DNA from: Owenia fusiformis
Lineage: Eukaryota > Annelida > Polychaeta > Sabellida > Oweniidae
DNA: 64,000 bases
Direction of reading: 5' to 3'
Assembly: GCA_903813345.2 (NCBI GenBank)
Contig: CAIIXF020000007.1
Location: forward strand, 31,652,698-31,716,697
Made by a program: the position numbers and the translations under genes. Positions within the stretch are counted from its first letter, which is position 1. Each line of letters begins with the position of its first letter. Shown one piece after another: positions 1 through 9,535 of this stretch. The notes beneath the pieces are model-generated. The model worked only from the letters and a program-made list of their open reading frames with translations, was not told the DNA's origin and did not search any database.

Positions 1-1
1 G

Positions 2-1786
2 TTGAAGAAAACCAGTTATAGAGGTCTGTCTTTAACACCAATAATAAATAAGCTATGGGACAAAACAGTGTTAAAACGGACCAAATCCTGGTTTGCATCG
101 CGACACATACCAAACAAATTACAGTTTGCTTACTCAGAAGGGAGTGGTAGCCAGATGGCTACATTTGTTTTAAAAGAATCTGTCACTCATTATACTGAAA
201 GAGGCTCTAAAGTGTATGCAGCGTTTCTTGATAATAAAATGGCATTTGATCTTGTCTACAGGGTGGGGCTTTTTGTCAAGCTCTATCGGGCCGGTATATG
301 TGGAAAATTATGGCGTTTGATCGTCGATAGCTATAGTAACACAAAAGCAAAGGTTATGTATGGTAAAACGACATCTCGGGAGTTCTCTGTACACCAAGGA
401 GTAGGACAAGGTCGTGTTTGTTCTGCTTTTTGGTTTCTAGTTTACATAAACGACTTGATAGATGAGATACATGCAATGAATTGTGGTTTAAGTATTAATG
501 ATGCAAAAATCCCTGTAATTCTAGTTGCCGATGATACTACCATTTTGTCACCCACTGTAGATGGCTTACAGAGCCTACTTAATGTTGTCTTTGATTTTAG
601 CCAAAAGTGGCGTCTTGTGTATCATGCTGGGTCTAGCAACAAAAGTTCAGTTATTGTTTTTAATAGTAAAAACAATGTGCCCGAAATGCTACAAAACACA
701 TTTAAATTAGGTCAAGAAGCAATACCCGTTGTCAATCAAGTGACTTATGTTGGAAATACGTTGAACACAAAGCTTACGCCAAATGATGCTGTCCATATAT
801 CTTGTGTTAAGACAAAACAAATCTTCAACTCATTGTGTGGAATTGGTATACGACATGGTGGTTTGAATCCTATTTGTTCTGTCAACATATGGAATAAAGT
901 AATACTTCCTTCAGCATTCTATGGGTGTGAGCTTTGGGGTAATATCATCAAATCTCAAAAGCTAGAAATTGAGAGAGTCCAGAGATATTTTGCCAAGCGT
1001 GCTCAGGGCCTTCCATGGAAAACACCATCAGTTGCAGCTATCGGGGCGCTTGGCCTAATAACAATGGAACAATATATTGAAAAAACAAAGCTCTTATTTT
1101 TAAACAGACTGATTAATTCATCTGAAAAATCTGTGCAGAGACATATATTTATATCAAGAATTAGCAGTTATATTGTGAGGATGTCATGTTCAAGGAAATC
1201 TGATGGTTTCATTCCAGATATTCAAAACATTTTGAGTAAATACCCGTATTTATTGGAAGACTTTGAAAGGTTCATCAGTCATGGTCAAAAAGTACCCAAA
1301 GATATGTGGAAATTTAGAATTAAATGTAACATCCAAGAGTCGGCAAATCAGTTGTATCAAAGTCAGGTTCACGAAGATGTTCGGCTCAAAAGATTTGCAA
1401 ATATCCACACACAATTAGAACCAAGTATACATTATCTGCTAGGAAAACAATACCCAGGTTTATTGTGGCCTTTGGCAAGTCTTCTTCAACTTGCACTAAT
1501 TGAAGATCACCCAGTCACTGTTAAATGTACATTATGTCAGGGTGAATACAGAGATGTCACAAAACATGCCCTTTTGGAATGTTCAGGTCTAATGATTGAA
1601 CGAGATCGTCTTTTTGAAAATATTACGAATGCATTAGACGTGAGCTCATCTTGTCAATTATTAAATGGCGATGAAGAAGTTTTAGTTGAAACTCTCCTAG
1701 GTTCAAATACTGACATTCAGTTAAATGAAAATGTATGTGAACAAATAATCATCTTGGTGGCAAAGTATGCATGCGGTAAAACATAG
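2..1786 (+). CDS. LINE reverse transcriptase, partial (N-terminus outside window)
   Basis: This encodes the reverse transcriptase and C-terminal region of a LINE ORF2-type protein, which copies element RNA into DNA at a nicked chromosomal target. The first codon is an internal leucine and the frame is open to the window edge. The fingers motif appears near residue 6 (SYRGLSLTP). The first catalytic aspartate is D77 in FLDNKMAFD. The QGVGQGRVCSAFWF motif lies at about 132-145. The active-site box is VADD at 175-178, against the usual F/YADD, with both aspartates kept. A C-x2-C-x9-H-x4-C knuckle sits at C509, C512, H522 and C527. No stop or frameshift is visible over 594 codons, suggesting recent activity. 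An endonuclease domain would be expected upstream. Being a LINE polymerase is near certain; the clade is open. Confidence 0.9.
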   Translation: MKKTSYRGLSLTPIINKLWDKTVLKRTKSWFASRHIPNKLQFAYSEGSGSQMATFVLKESVTHYTERGSKVYAAFLDNKMAFDLVYRVGLFVKLYRAGICGKLWRLIVDSYSNTKAKVMYGKTTSREFSVHQGVGQGRVCSAFWFLVYINDLIDEIHAMNCGLSINDAKIPVILVADDTTILSPTVDGLQSLLNVVFDFSQKWRLVYHAGSSNKSSVIVFNSKNNVPEMLQNTFKLGQEAIPVVNQVTYVGNTLNTKLTPNDAVHISCVKTKQIFNSLCGIGIRHGGLNPICSVNIWNKVILPSAFYGCELWGNIIKSQKLEIERVQRYFAKRAQGLPWKTPSVAAIGALGLITMEQYIEKTKLLFLNRLINSSEKSVQRHIFISRISSYIVRMSCSRKSDGFIPDIQNILSKYPYLLEDFERFISHGQKVPKDMWKFRIKCNIQESANQLYQSQVHEDVRLKRFANIHTQLEPSIHYLLGKQYPGLLWPLASLLQLALIEDHPVTVKCTLCQGEYRDVTKHALLECSGLMIERDRLFENITNALDVSSSCQLLNGDEEVLVETLLGSNTDIQLNENVCEQIIILVAKYACGKT

Positions 1787-1859
1787 TCAAATTACTAATG
1801 TAAATATTATATTTGTTTTGTAAATAGTTTTGTAAATAACTGCTTGTATAATTATTTCT

Positions 1860-1906
1860 AAAAAAGCTCTTCTTCGAGAAGGAAATAAAGATAAACAAAC
1901 AAACAA
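1860..1906 (+). other. LINE 3' terminal hairpin and AAAC tail
   Basis: An inverted CTTCT/AGAAG stem with a three-base loop is followed by AATAAAG and three AAAC units. By analogy with stringent-type LINEs, this could be the RNA structure recognised by the element's own reverse transcriptase at first-strand priming. That role is inferred. The same hairpin was not noticed elsewhere in the window, so no partner SINE is evident. Confidence 0.5.
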
Positions 1907-2389
1907 TTGTTTCAGATATTTAGGTCACTACGCAAACGGGTACGTTTTCCGAAGATTTACAAAGACTGCATTTTATGTGTTATAGGGAGATGGAATCCTT
2001 ACAAACAAACATCCTATTTAGATTTGGCAGTTTTAAACCAGAGTTACGGTTTTAGGCTTGTTGATTTGTTTCAGACATGGTATTTGCAAGGTGCAAATAT
2101 GCCCCCTCGGTTCAGCAAAAAGCAGTGTTGGGCAAAGATTTTAAAATGTTATTTTACAGCAAAAGTTTTTCAAATGAACTCTTATGTTGCGCATATACAG
2201 AGATAGATATTACATTATAGTTTTTGTATAAACTAATAAAGTTGTGCAACGTAAGCATTTCAATGTTGTAAGTCATGACAAACACCTAACAAGTTGTGTT
2301 ACTCAGGAGTCATTGTTGAATTGTTAAATGTCGTTGTTTGGTAATCTATATTTGTATGGTATTTAAGTTATAAGCTTATGACATTATTG

Positions 2390-3760
2390 CAGTGAACCAG
2401 GAGGGTCGGATTCATAGTTACACCTTGGATACTTCATATCCTGCAAATGAAATTGTACACTTTCATAACTTTTATTATCAAGAAGATGCTTGGATTAGAC
2501 AGATTCTTAATGAATTTTTTGTAGGCTATATGTTATCGCAAACATGTTTGTTTGCTATTCACAACATTGATTCTTATTTAGAAATGATCAAAATGCCATT
2601 AAGGGGTTCTGAGAGTAATCATAAAGAACTTTTTGGTTGGGAAATGTCGTGAATCGTTACCAGGAGGGTAGAGTTCAGGCATATCTTTTTAGATACTGAA
2701 TATCCGTACAAAAACAAATTGTATCCTGTATAAGTTTCTATATTCAGAACTTTTCGTCTTCATAGACAAGTTGCTAAATTATGGATAATATTTTATTTGA
2801 CTGATTCAGTTAAATAAACTGCTTGATCAAATGAGTTCTGAGAGTAGTCGTATTCAGGCTCAAACAGTTAATGTTGATAGATGCAAAAATGTTAATAGTA
2901 TAGTATATTTTTAATTTACATGTTTATAAATAGCTCTTTTAGCTTAAAATGTCGTGGATCGATATTGTTGAATACTGGTCGTGTAAAATAGAAGTGGAAT
3001 CCTATAAAACTGCATTGTGTAATATCAGCATTTTAGGTTTTCTGATAGGGTGTTTATACCAACAGTTCGGTCTAGTTTCTCTGTTTATAACATTGATAAA
3101 GAAGATGGTTATCTTTGAAGGTATGTTGTGAATCGATAGTACACGGGTAGTCGGATTCAGACATATGCTTGTTACGCATACTTTACAATGGTTGTATTTG
3201 CCTTCTTTTCGTCTTTAACACTCTTGTTTTCGATTTGTATGATATCGATACTTTTCTAAGGCGAGTTGATGATTATGAATAGATACTTTAAGTTGTCTGA
3301 TTAGGCAGGTGAATTGAATTCCCTAATATAATCATTTAGGTTTAAAACCTTGATCGAGTTTATATAAGATTGATTATTCTTTAGAAGATAGTTGAATTGT
3401 CTTGATTCGAGACTGGGAGTAGTCGGATTTGGACATTTACTTTGGTTACATTGTTAGTTAAATGCACGATTATTGCATGTTGAATAAATTCTAAAAGATT
3501 AAATGAAAAATTGCAGAGTTGCTCCATACTTGATACATTTTGAAATAAGCGTGAGCTTAGTGTGTCGATTCCTGGTCCAAATGATAATTGTACATTTTTA
3601 GAGTTTACTGTATATAGCATAAAGAAATCTATGTACGATAGACAAATGGTTTGAGTTGATACATTGGATATTTGGATTCAGGTATGTTCTCTGGATTATC
3701 CATGTTTTTGCAAACATTGATGTTTATATTTATTAATGCATATGATTTTGGTTAAAATTG
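2390..3760. repeat. Decayed tandem repeat, period about 250-265 bp
   Basis: A recurring anchor of the form GGG-x-GTCGGATTCA followed by a CATA or similar word appears near 2403, 2666, 3147, 3415 and 3665. A much weaker copy lies near 2968. Spacings are 263, 481 (about two units), 268 and 250. Flanking words such as GTCGTGAATCG and TTGCAAA also recur. Copies are heavily diverged, so no consensus is secure. A similar phrase occurs near 10977. No gene is visible between 1907 and 3930. Confidence 0.4.
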
Positions 3761-3929
3761 AGCAGGTTATTTGAAAGATGATAAAATCTATTTTGGAATA
3801 GTTTAGTTCAAGCGATTGTGTTGGTTGGTGAATTGATTTTTGAAGTTGTCAATTCAGATAGACTACTTGATTGTTATGTTTTACCTGCAACAACAAGAAA
3901 TACACTTAGTAAAATTACGTAATGGAAGC

Positions 3930-4320
3930 TTAGGATTGTTATTATGTTTGGCAGTATAGCCATTACGTTGAGTAGTTCTTCTGTTGAATAAGAATTGTTG
4001 TCATGTTTGACATTATAGTCATGACGTCGAATAGTAGTTAATATGGTTTTAAGATGATAGTTGTGTTCCTAGCAACATTTACAATATTAGTGTAACAAAC
4101 ACAGAGAAGTGTTCGTCAGCTAATTGCATTCTATATTGAACGTGTTTGGCATTACGTTGAGCAGTTGTTCTGTTAAAGTTCAGTTGACATTCCGACATGA
4201 AAATTGTTATCATGTTTGGCATTATTACCAGTATGTCGAATAGTTTTTCTGTTGAAGTACAGTTGGAACTCCGACATAAAAAATGTTATCATGTTTGGCA
4301 TAATTACCAGTACGTCGATA
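3930..4320 (+). repeat. 79-bp minisatellite, left block
   Basis: Units contain GTTGAAGTACAGTTGGAACT, then ATGTTATCATGTTTGGCATT, then TACGTCGAATAGTTGTTCT, with a period of 79 bases in the best-preserved copies. Units begin near 3934, 4003, 4148, 4207 and 4252. The block is interrupted at about 4040-4140 by a segment that reappears near 10293-10410. It ends where the R2-like element begins and resumes at 8667, so this array is the insertion target. Confidence 0.8.
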
Positions 4321-7300
4321 TTATGATAAACATGCTTAGATGGACTACATGCTGTTGCACCATACACATTAGCTGTGGAAATGTAGAGGTTTCCTCAGCT
4401 GCCTCCAACTTCCATCAGAGCAGACATCTCAACTAGGGGAATGAGCGATAAATGCTTAAAACCGACTTGCGACGGTCTATGGTAGGTTTAAAAAGCGCTT
4501 TATGGTCGACCAACGCTCACCTTTTCACATCACCGCTCAAGCTTGAAGAAGGGGTTAAAGATTTGCTAGCTATTAAGAGGGGGGACTTATTGGATACAGG
4601 GTGTGTCATGATTATGGTGGAGATGAGGCAAGATGACAAGGGATTACTGGGGCAACCAATTTGCATTTCTTCTCAACCACAGCCAACGAGAGCAACGTTC
4701 AGCTTCCTTTCCTAGGGTAATCATTGCTTTCTTGCGCTTGCGAGATGGTAAACCAAGCGACTTCAACATCCAGTCCATAGACTTGGCTGGAAAACCTCTG
4801 CAGCCTACTTCTACAGGGAAACAGTGTGGCTGCCATCCTCTTCGCTTGGCATCAGTTACTATGTCCTCGTATTTCAACTTCTTTAGTTCGTGGGATTCTT
4901 CTACCCGCTCCTCCCAGGGTACAGTTAACTCAACAAGAATGATGGTCTGCGTTGTTTCTGAGGTGATGATGATGTCTGGCCTCAGAGTGGTACTGACTAC
5001 ATGCTGGGGGAAAACAAGCTGCTTACCAACATCAACCTTCATAACCCAATCAGATGCTGAATGTAAAATGCCTCTGGATGGTTGATTAACTGTTGGTTTT
5101 GCAGTTGCTTGTCCTGCTTTCACAAATCCAATGGTTAGTGGTTGTGAGGGTCGACTGGTCAGGGAGGGATCAGAGATCAAGGGATCAAGCTGTCTAGCAA
5201 TCTCTTTCAAAACCTGATCATGCCGCCATGTGTAGCGATGTTCTGCTAGGGCAACTTTGCAAGAGCTGAGGACATGACGCAGGGAGGCTGCTCGATCTTG
5301 GCACAGCTGGCATGTAGGGTCATCACTCAATTTCCAGAGTGCTAGATTTGTACCTGTCGGCAAGGTGTCACTAAATGCTTTCAAGAAGAAAGCCACAGGT
5401 ACGTTACTCGTCTGCAGGAGATCACTTCCTGTGAGTTTCCGACTCTCTACTCCTTCCCACTTCATCCATGCTCCTTGATTGTTCATGGTCACAGCCTTCA
5501 CTCTTCTACTTTCCTCCTCCATCTGTCTCACTTCTGAGGTAACCATCTTCCTTCTTTCTTTTGAGTTGGCCTTCGACCAAGGTATGCGTCCATAACTCCC
5601 GAGTCCCTTTCTGCCTTGAGCCACAGTACCAATGATGTCGCTCTGGTGCAGGCGAGTCTCTGCTTTGGTGATGGTATCCTGTGGGGACCACTTCCTGTTC
5701 TTTGGAGTTTTGGCTTCTGTTCTATTGGCGACTTTGTCCTTTGAGTCACGTAGCAACATTATTGTTCTTACTTTGGCTACCTTGAACTCTTCCACCACTG
5801 AGTCTACAGGGAGTGCTGCTGGTGAGGATGAGCTGTACAAGTTGACGTCACTGAAGGACTTGGAGACTCCTAGCCATTTCCTCAGCTTTTTGTTTACCAT
5901 CCTCTCCATCATCTCTACTACAGTGAGTGGTATGTCATAGAGGGAGAATGGCCAGCTCAGTCTGGGAAGGATTCCATACTGAAAACACCAAACCTTGATC
6001 TTTCCAGGCAGTGTTGTTCTGTCGATCGCTTCCAGCCATGTTCTGAGTTGAGAAACTAACTCTTTGGTGATCTTTCTGTCTCCCAAACTGGCATCAAAGT
6101 ATTTTCCCAAAGCCTTGATGGGCTGCTCTGAGATGGTTGGTATTCCTCTTCCTTGCACAGTGAACTTAGTGGGTGACATTGTACCTTTCTTCAAAACGAG
6201 GCTTCTTGACTTGTGAGGCTTGAATGTAAGTCTTCCCCATGTGGCTATTGCTTCAAGTCGCTTCAGTATCCAGCGCATTCCTATTTCACGGATTGTCATG
6301 GCTGTTATATCATCCATGAATGCACGACAGGGTGGGTGGCAAGTTCCGTCCATGGCTTTTGGGCCTCTGCATTCCTTGGAGGCTTCCTTCAGCATGATGT
6401 TCATTGCTGCAACAAACAGAATTACAGAGATGGTGCAGCCTGCCATTATTCCCTTCTCAAGACGTTGCCAGTTAGTTGTTATTGTGCCTGATGTAAAGCG
6501 CATCTTCATACCTCCCAAGTGTTGTTTTACCAAGCTGATGACGTCTTCAGGCACATGATAGTGTTGTAGAGCGGTAAATATTAGTTGGTGGGGTACGCTA
6601 GGATATGCCTTCGCCAGGTCTAACCACACAATAGCCAAGTCGGTCTTGTTTTTCTTGGCTTCTGCTATCAGCTGAGACATTGCTGAAGTGTGTTCGATGC
6701 AACCAGCAAATCCTGCTATACCGCCCTTTTGTGCTGAAGTGTCAATATAGCTATTCTTGGTGAAAAAGTCGGTCATTCGTCTTGAGATGATAGACCAGAA
6801 GATCTTTCCCTCCACACTCAACAGTGAAATCTCCCTAAACTGGTCGAGGGTAGATGACTTTTCTTCCTTAGGAACAAAGCATCCCTCCGCTATCAGCCAA
6901 GATGGGGGTAGCTGTTTCAACTTCCATGCCGTTTTTAAAAGCTTCCAGAGTCGGTTGGTTAACAAGGGACAGTTCTTGTAAACCTTGTAGGACAATCCGC
7001 TGGGACCCGGCGATGACTTTGCCCTGGCCTTGCGAATAATATCCTTGACTTCTTTTAGCTTTATTTCATCAAGATCAAACTGATGTAATGGCGGGGGTGC
7101 GGGTGTGATGTTAGGTGGTTCTCCCAAGGGAACATCTCGCTGGGGGTCGCTGTGGGAATCCGTGAGACTGGCTTCGATTTCATCCCTACTGCTCTGCAGT
7201 TGGCCGGACTTTGGTTTCCCTAACAGTTCACCAATGAATGTGAAGGGGTTCTTAAAGAATTTGCTTCTTGTCTTCCTTCTTTCATTACGGCGTTTTCGGA

Positions 7301-8164
7301 GCCTTTCTGCTTGCCTCAGTGATCTCAGCTTAGCTCTGAGGTTGTCTCTCAACACACTCAGTGCGTGGCGTTGACCATCCTCAGCTTGCAGGTATGCATT
7401 CCTCAATTGCCTCAATTCCCTCCTGATGTTTGCAATCTGTTCTTGGCGTCGATTTGGGCCTGTCTGTTTTCTGCTGTTGTCGTTTCTTTCTACGAGGCCA
7501 AATCTCTCTTCGCACACTGCATAGACTAATGTTGGAAATTGGTCTAGCTTCCTCACAATGTCTCCCCTGAGATTTGCCTGCAGAATTTTATCCAGGTCTT
7601 CATCCAGTTGTTTCCACTCCGAACTGGATGCTGGTGGTAGTTTCAGCTGCTGTCTTCGCTCCTTTACTGGCTCATTCACTACTTCTTCTTGCGCACTAGT
7701 GTTTGCTTCCTCTTCAGTATGGTTTACCCTGACACTGTGGTTTGAGTCCTGGTCTGAGATAACCTCTGTCTCATGCTCGGCAGGTGCCTGACTGCAGATC
7801 TTCAGAGTTGGCCCACACTTCATTCTGCCTTTGTGGATCTGTACTCCATGCCAGTTTTTGAAGTGTCGATTACAGCTGTCACAAATGTTTGATTTTATCG
7901 GTTCGTGTTCAATTCCGTGTCTTTCAACGTGTCCAGTGTGATTGCGATTGTCTGCTTCCGTTTTATCCGTCCGTGTCTTTCGAGGCTCTTTTAATAAACT
8001 TGTAGCGAGAATGTAGTGTGCCTGTCTTGCGACATGCACTTGGTCACAGGAGCTGCTGACACCTGAGATCAATGGGTGCTGTCTATCCAGCTGTCACTGT
8101 CCTTTCACAGTTGTCATGAGGACTATTCCCTCAGGCCACTGGTCGTCGCAGACCAGAGATAATA
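4318..8164 (-). mobile_element. R2-like (RLE-type) non-LTR retrotransposon, apparently full length
   Basis: On the minus strand this runs from a 5' leader of about 90 bases (8164 to 8073), through one 1142-codon frame, to a 3' untranslated region of about 325 bases ending near 4318. There are no terminal inverted repeats. The last 502 bases are repeated immediately upstream on the minus strand at 8165-8666, so a severely 5'-truncated copy sits head to tail with the full one. Both are flanked by the same 79-bp minisatellite, broken between TACGTCGA(A)TA and TGTTGAAGTAC. RLE-type elements often choose fixed sites in repeated DNA, which makes the minisatellite a plausible specific target. Only one insertion is seen here. 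Confidence 0.8.
4644..8072 (-). CDS. R2-like retrotransposon polyprotein (zinc finger, RT, restriction-like endonuclease)
   Basis: The 1142-residue product would bind target DNA, nick it and prime reverse transcription there. Domains in order: a C2H2/CCHC-type finger (C64, C67, H80, C86); a basic, coiled-coil-prone region at about 200-275; reverse transcriptase with SSPGPSGLSYKVYK near 363-376, catalytic D485 in WLDLAKAYPSVP, a GIMAGC motif near 541-546, and the active-site box FMDD at 585-588 in place of YADD; a CCHC knuckle at C921, C924, H933 and C938; and a restriction-like endonuclease with RPD at 1031-1033, E1048 and lysines at 1064-1065. One finger, RT, CCHC and a C-terminal endonuclease is the R2/R4/NeSL arrangement, and the length fits. 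The frame has no breaks. The first ATG lies 92 bases from the element's 5' end. The precise clade is not assigned. Confidence 0.88.
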   Translation of the reverse strand: MISGVSSSCDQVHVARQAHYILATSLLKEPRKTRTDKTEADNRNHTGHVERHGIEHEPIKSNICDSCNRHFKNWHGVQIHKGRMKCGPTLKICSQAPAEHETEVISDQDSNHSVRVNHTEEEANTSAQEEVVNEPVKERRQQLKLPPASSSEWKQLDEDLDKILQANLRGDIVRKLDQFPTLVYAVCEERFGLVERNDNSRKQTGPNRRQEQIANIRRELRQLRNAYLQAEDGQRHALSVLRDNLRAKLRSLRQAERLRKRRNERRKTRSKFFKNPFTFIGELLGKPKSGQLQSSRDEIEASLTDSHSDPQRDVPLGEPPNITPAPPPLHQFDLDEIKLKEVKDIIRKARAKSSPGPSGLSYKVYKNCPLLTNRLWKLLKTAWKLKQLPPSWLIAEGCFVPKEEKSSTLDQFREISLLSVEGKIFWSIISRRMTDFFTKNSYIDTSAQKGGIAGFAGCIEHTSAMSQLIAEAKKNKTDLAIVWLDLAKAYPSVPHQLIFTALQHYHVPEDVISLVKQHLGGMKMRFTSGTITTNWQRLEKGIMAGCTISVILFVAAMNIMLKEASKECRGPKAMDGTCHPPCRAFMDDITAMTIREIGMRWILKRLEAIATWGRLTFKPHKSRSLVLKKGTMSPTKFTVQGRGIPTISEQPIKALGKYFDASLGDRKITKELVSQLRTWLEAIDRTTLPGKIKVWCFQYGILPRLSWPFSLYDIPLTVVEMMERMVNKKLRKWLGVSKSFSDVNLYSSSSPAALPVDSVVEEFKVAKVRTIMLLRDSKDKVANRTEAKTPKNRKWSPQDTITKAETRLHQSDIIGTVAQGRKGLGSYGRIPWSKANSKERRKMVTSEVRQMEEESRRVKAVTMNNQGAWMKWEGVESRKLTGSDLLQTSNVPVAFFLKAFSDTLPTGTNLALWKLSDDPTCQLCQDRAASLRHVLSSCKVALAEHRYTWRHDQVLKEIARQLDPLISDPSLTSRPSQPLTIGFVKAGQATAKPTVNQPSRGILHSASDWVMKVDVGKQLVFPQHVVSTTLRPDIIITSETTQTIILVELTVPWEERVEESHELKKLKYEDIVTDAKRRGWQPHCFPVEVGCRGFPAKSMDWMLKSLGLPSRKRKKAMITLGKEAERCSRWLWLRRNANWLPQ

Positions 8165-8666
8165 TTATGATAAACATGCTTAGATGGACTACATGCTGTT
8201 GCACCATACACATTAGCTGTGGAAATGTAGAGGTTTCCTCAGCTGCCTCCAACTTCCATCAGAGCAGACATCTCAACTAGGGGAATGAGCGATAAATGCT
8301 TAAAACCGACTTGCGACGGTCTATGGTAGGTTTAAAAAGCGCTTTATGGTCGACCAACGCTCACCTTTTCACATCACCGCTCAAGCTTGAAGAAGGGGTT
8401 AAAGATTTGCTAGCTATTAAGAGGGGGGACTTATTGGATACAGGGTGTGTCATGATTATGGTGGAGATGAGGCAAGATGACAAGGGATTACTGGGGCAAC
8501 CAATTTGCATTTCTTCTCAACCACAGCCAACGAGAGCAACGTTCAGCTTCCTTTCCTAGGGTAATCATTGCTTTCTTGCGCTTGCGAGATGGTAAACCAA
8601 GCGACTTCAACATCCAGTCCATAGACTTGGCTGGAAAACCTCTGCAGCCTACTTCTACAGGGAAAC
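8165..8666 (-). mobile_element. Truncated 3' copy of the R2-like element, head to tail
   Basis: This 502-bp segment matches 4321-4822 at a constant offset of 3844 with no differences noticed by eye. It carries the last 59 codons of the endonuclease domain (FPVEVGCRGF to the stop) plus the 3' untranslated region, and it lacks everything upstream. On the minus strand it ends exactly where the full element's leader begins. This may be a second, truncated insertion at the same site, or a template jump during one event. Near identity says the two are of similar age. Confidence 0.85.
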
Positions 8667-8860
8667 TGTTGAAGTACAGTTGGAACTCCGACAAAAAATT
8701 GTTGTCATGTTTGGCATTATTACCTGTACGTCGAATAGTTGTTCTGTTGAAGTACAGTTGGAACTCCGACGTAAAAAATGTTATCATGTTTGGCATTATA
8801 GCCATTACGTCGAGCAGTTGTTCTGATGCAGTACAGTTCGAACTCTGACGTAAAAGACTT
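8667..8860 (+). repeat. 79-bp minisatellite, right block
   Basis: At least two and a half units continue the array interrupted at 4320, with the same GTTGAAGTACAGTTGGAACT and GTCATGTTTGGCATTATT words. The array fades after about 8860 into unique-looking sequence (TTAAGTCTACTTGTATCGTGG). Confidence 0.8.
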
Positions 8861-9004
8861 TAAGTCTACTTGTATCGTGGGTTGACGGATTCGTATAATG
8901 CGTCGAACGCAGGTACAATTTAACAACCTCAAAAAGGGGTTAGTCGCTTGGAGCGACAATGCGATATTTACATGTTTTTAATGCTATTTCTGTGTAATTT
9001 CAGG

Positions 9005-9390
9005 AAATACAAACCATAGTAGGGTATGGACACACGCCTAAATGAACATTGGAACACAAGTTGTCCTTATAAGATAGATACAAGTGTGATATAAATGAGA
9101 TGCTTTGGACTGATTCAAAGAAGACTGCTTTGTTGGATTGAGATCCATATAAGATAGATACAAGAAATACAACCATTAGTAAGGTATGGACACAAGCCTA
9201 TGTGAACACTGGGACACATTTTGTCCATATAAGATAGATACAAGCGTGATTTAGATTAGATGCTTTGAGCTGATTAAAAGAAGACTACTTTGTTGGATTG
9301 AGATCCATATAAGACAGATACATATGTACGTGTGATACAGATACGATGCCTTGGACTGATTCAAGGAAGACTACCTTTGTTGGAAGTCTC
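9005..9390 (+). repeat. 160-bp tandem repeat, about 2.4 units
   Basis: AAATACAA(A)CCATTAGTA at 9005 and 9165 starts two units of 160 bases. Each contains CCATATAAGATAGATACAAG twice and GATGCTTTGGACTGATTCAA once. A third partial unit runs from about 9332 to 9385. Identity is roughly 85-90 percent by eye. Nothing suggests coding function. Confidence 0.8.
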
Positions 9391-9451
9391 AAAGAAGAGA
9401 CATTTCGAGCTTTGGTCACTAGTTTGCCCGTTTTTTAGAAGGTTCTGGCGT

Positions 9452-9535
9452 GGCTGCTGGCTCCAATTTAATCCTATAATATATGTGATATTATGTTGTG
9501 TGGTTTGTGGTGAAGACTGTTTAATTAGGAAATAA
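9452..9535 (+). repeat. 84-bp exact direct repeat, copy 1
   Basis: This segment, from GGCTGCTGGCTCCAATTTAA to ATTAGGAAATAA, is identical to 11270-11353 over all 84 bases compared, in the same orientation 1818 bases away. It may be a young dispersed insertion or the ends of a larger unit. No terminal inverted repeat or target duplication is obvious. Confidence 0.75.

Larger units (their letters stand above)
1..1906 (+). mobile_element. Non-LTR retrotransposon (LINE), 3' portion
   Basis: The segment holds the C-terminal part of a LINE polymerase frame, about 105 bases of 3' untranslated sequence and a 3' terminus. The terminus has a small hairpin (CTTCT TCG AGAAG near 1869-1881), an AATAAA-like motif near 1883 and a short (AAAC)n tail. 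A hairpin followed by short tandem repeats rather than a long poly(A) run is known in CR1/L2/RTE-like LINEs. The clade is not settled here. The 5' part lies outside the window, so full length or 5' truncation cannot be judged. Confidence 0.85.

Noticed and set aside
1907-2206. 99-codon plus frame directly after the LINE tail
   Set aside because: Begins within the element boundary at a non-ATG codon and shows no motif; the region is decayed repeat.
4633-5085. 150-codon plus-strand frame
   Set aside because: Antisense shadow of the R2-like polyprotein.
4318-8666. LTR retrotransposon or Penelope-like element with terminal repeats
   Set aside because: The 502-bp direct repeats contain the coding 3' end and 3' UTR of the element, and the protein has R2-type finger and restriction-like endonuclease rather than integrase or GIY-YIG domains.
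8477-8848. 123-codon plus-strand frame spanning truncated copy and minisatellite
   Set aside because: Crosses an element boundary; it is antisense to the endonuclease C-terminus and then reads repeat units.
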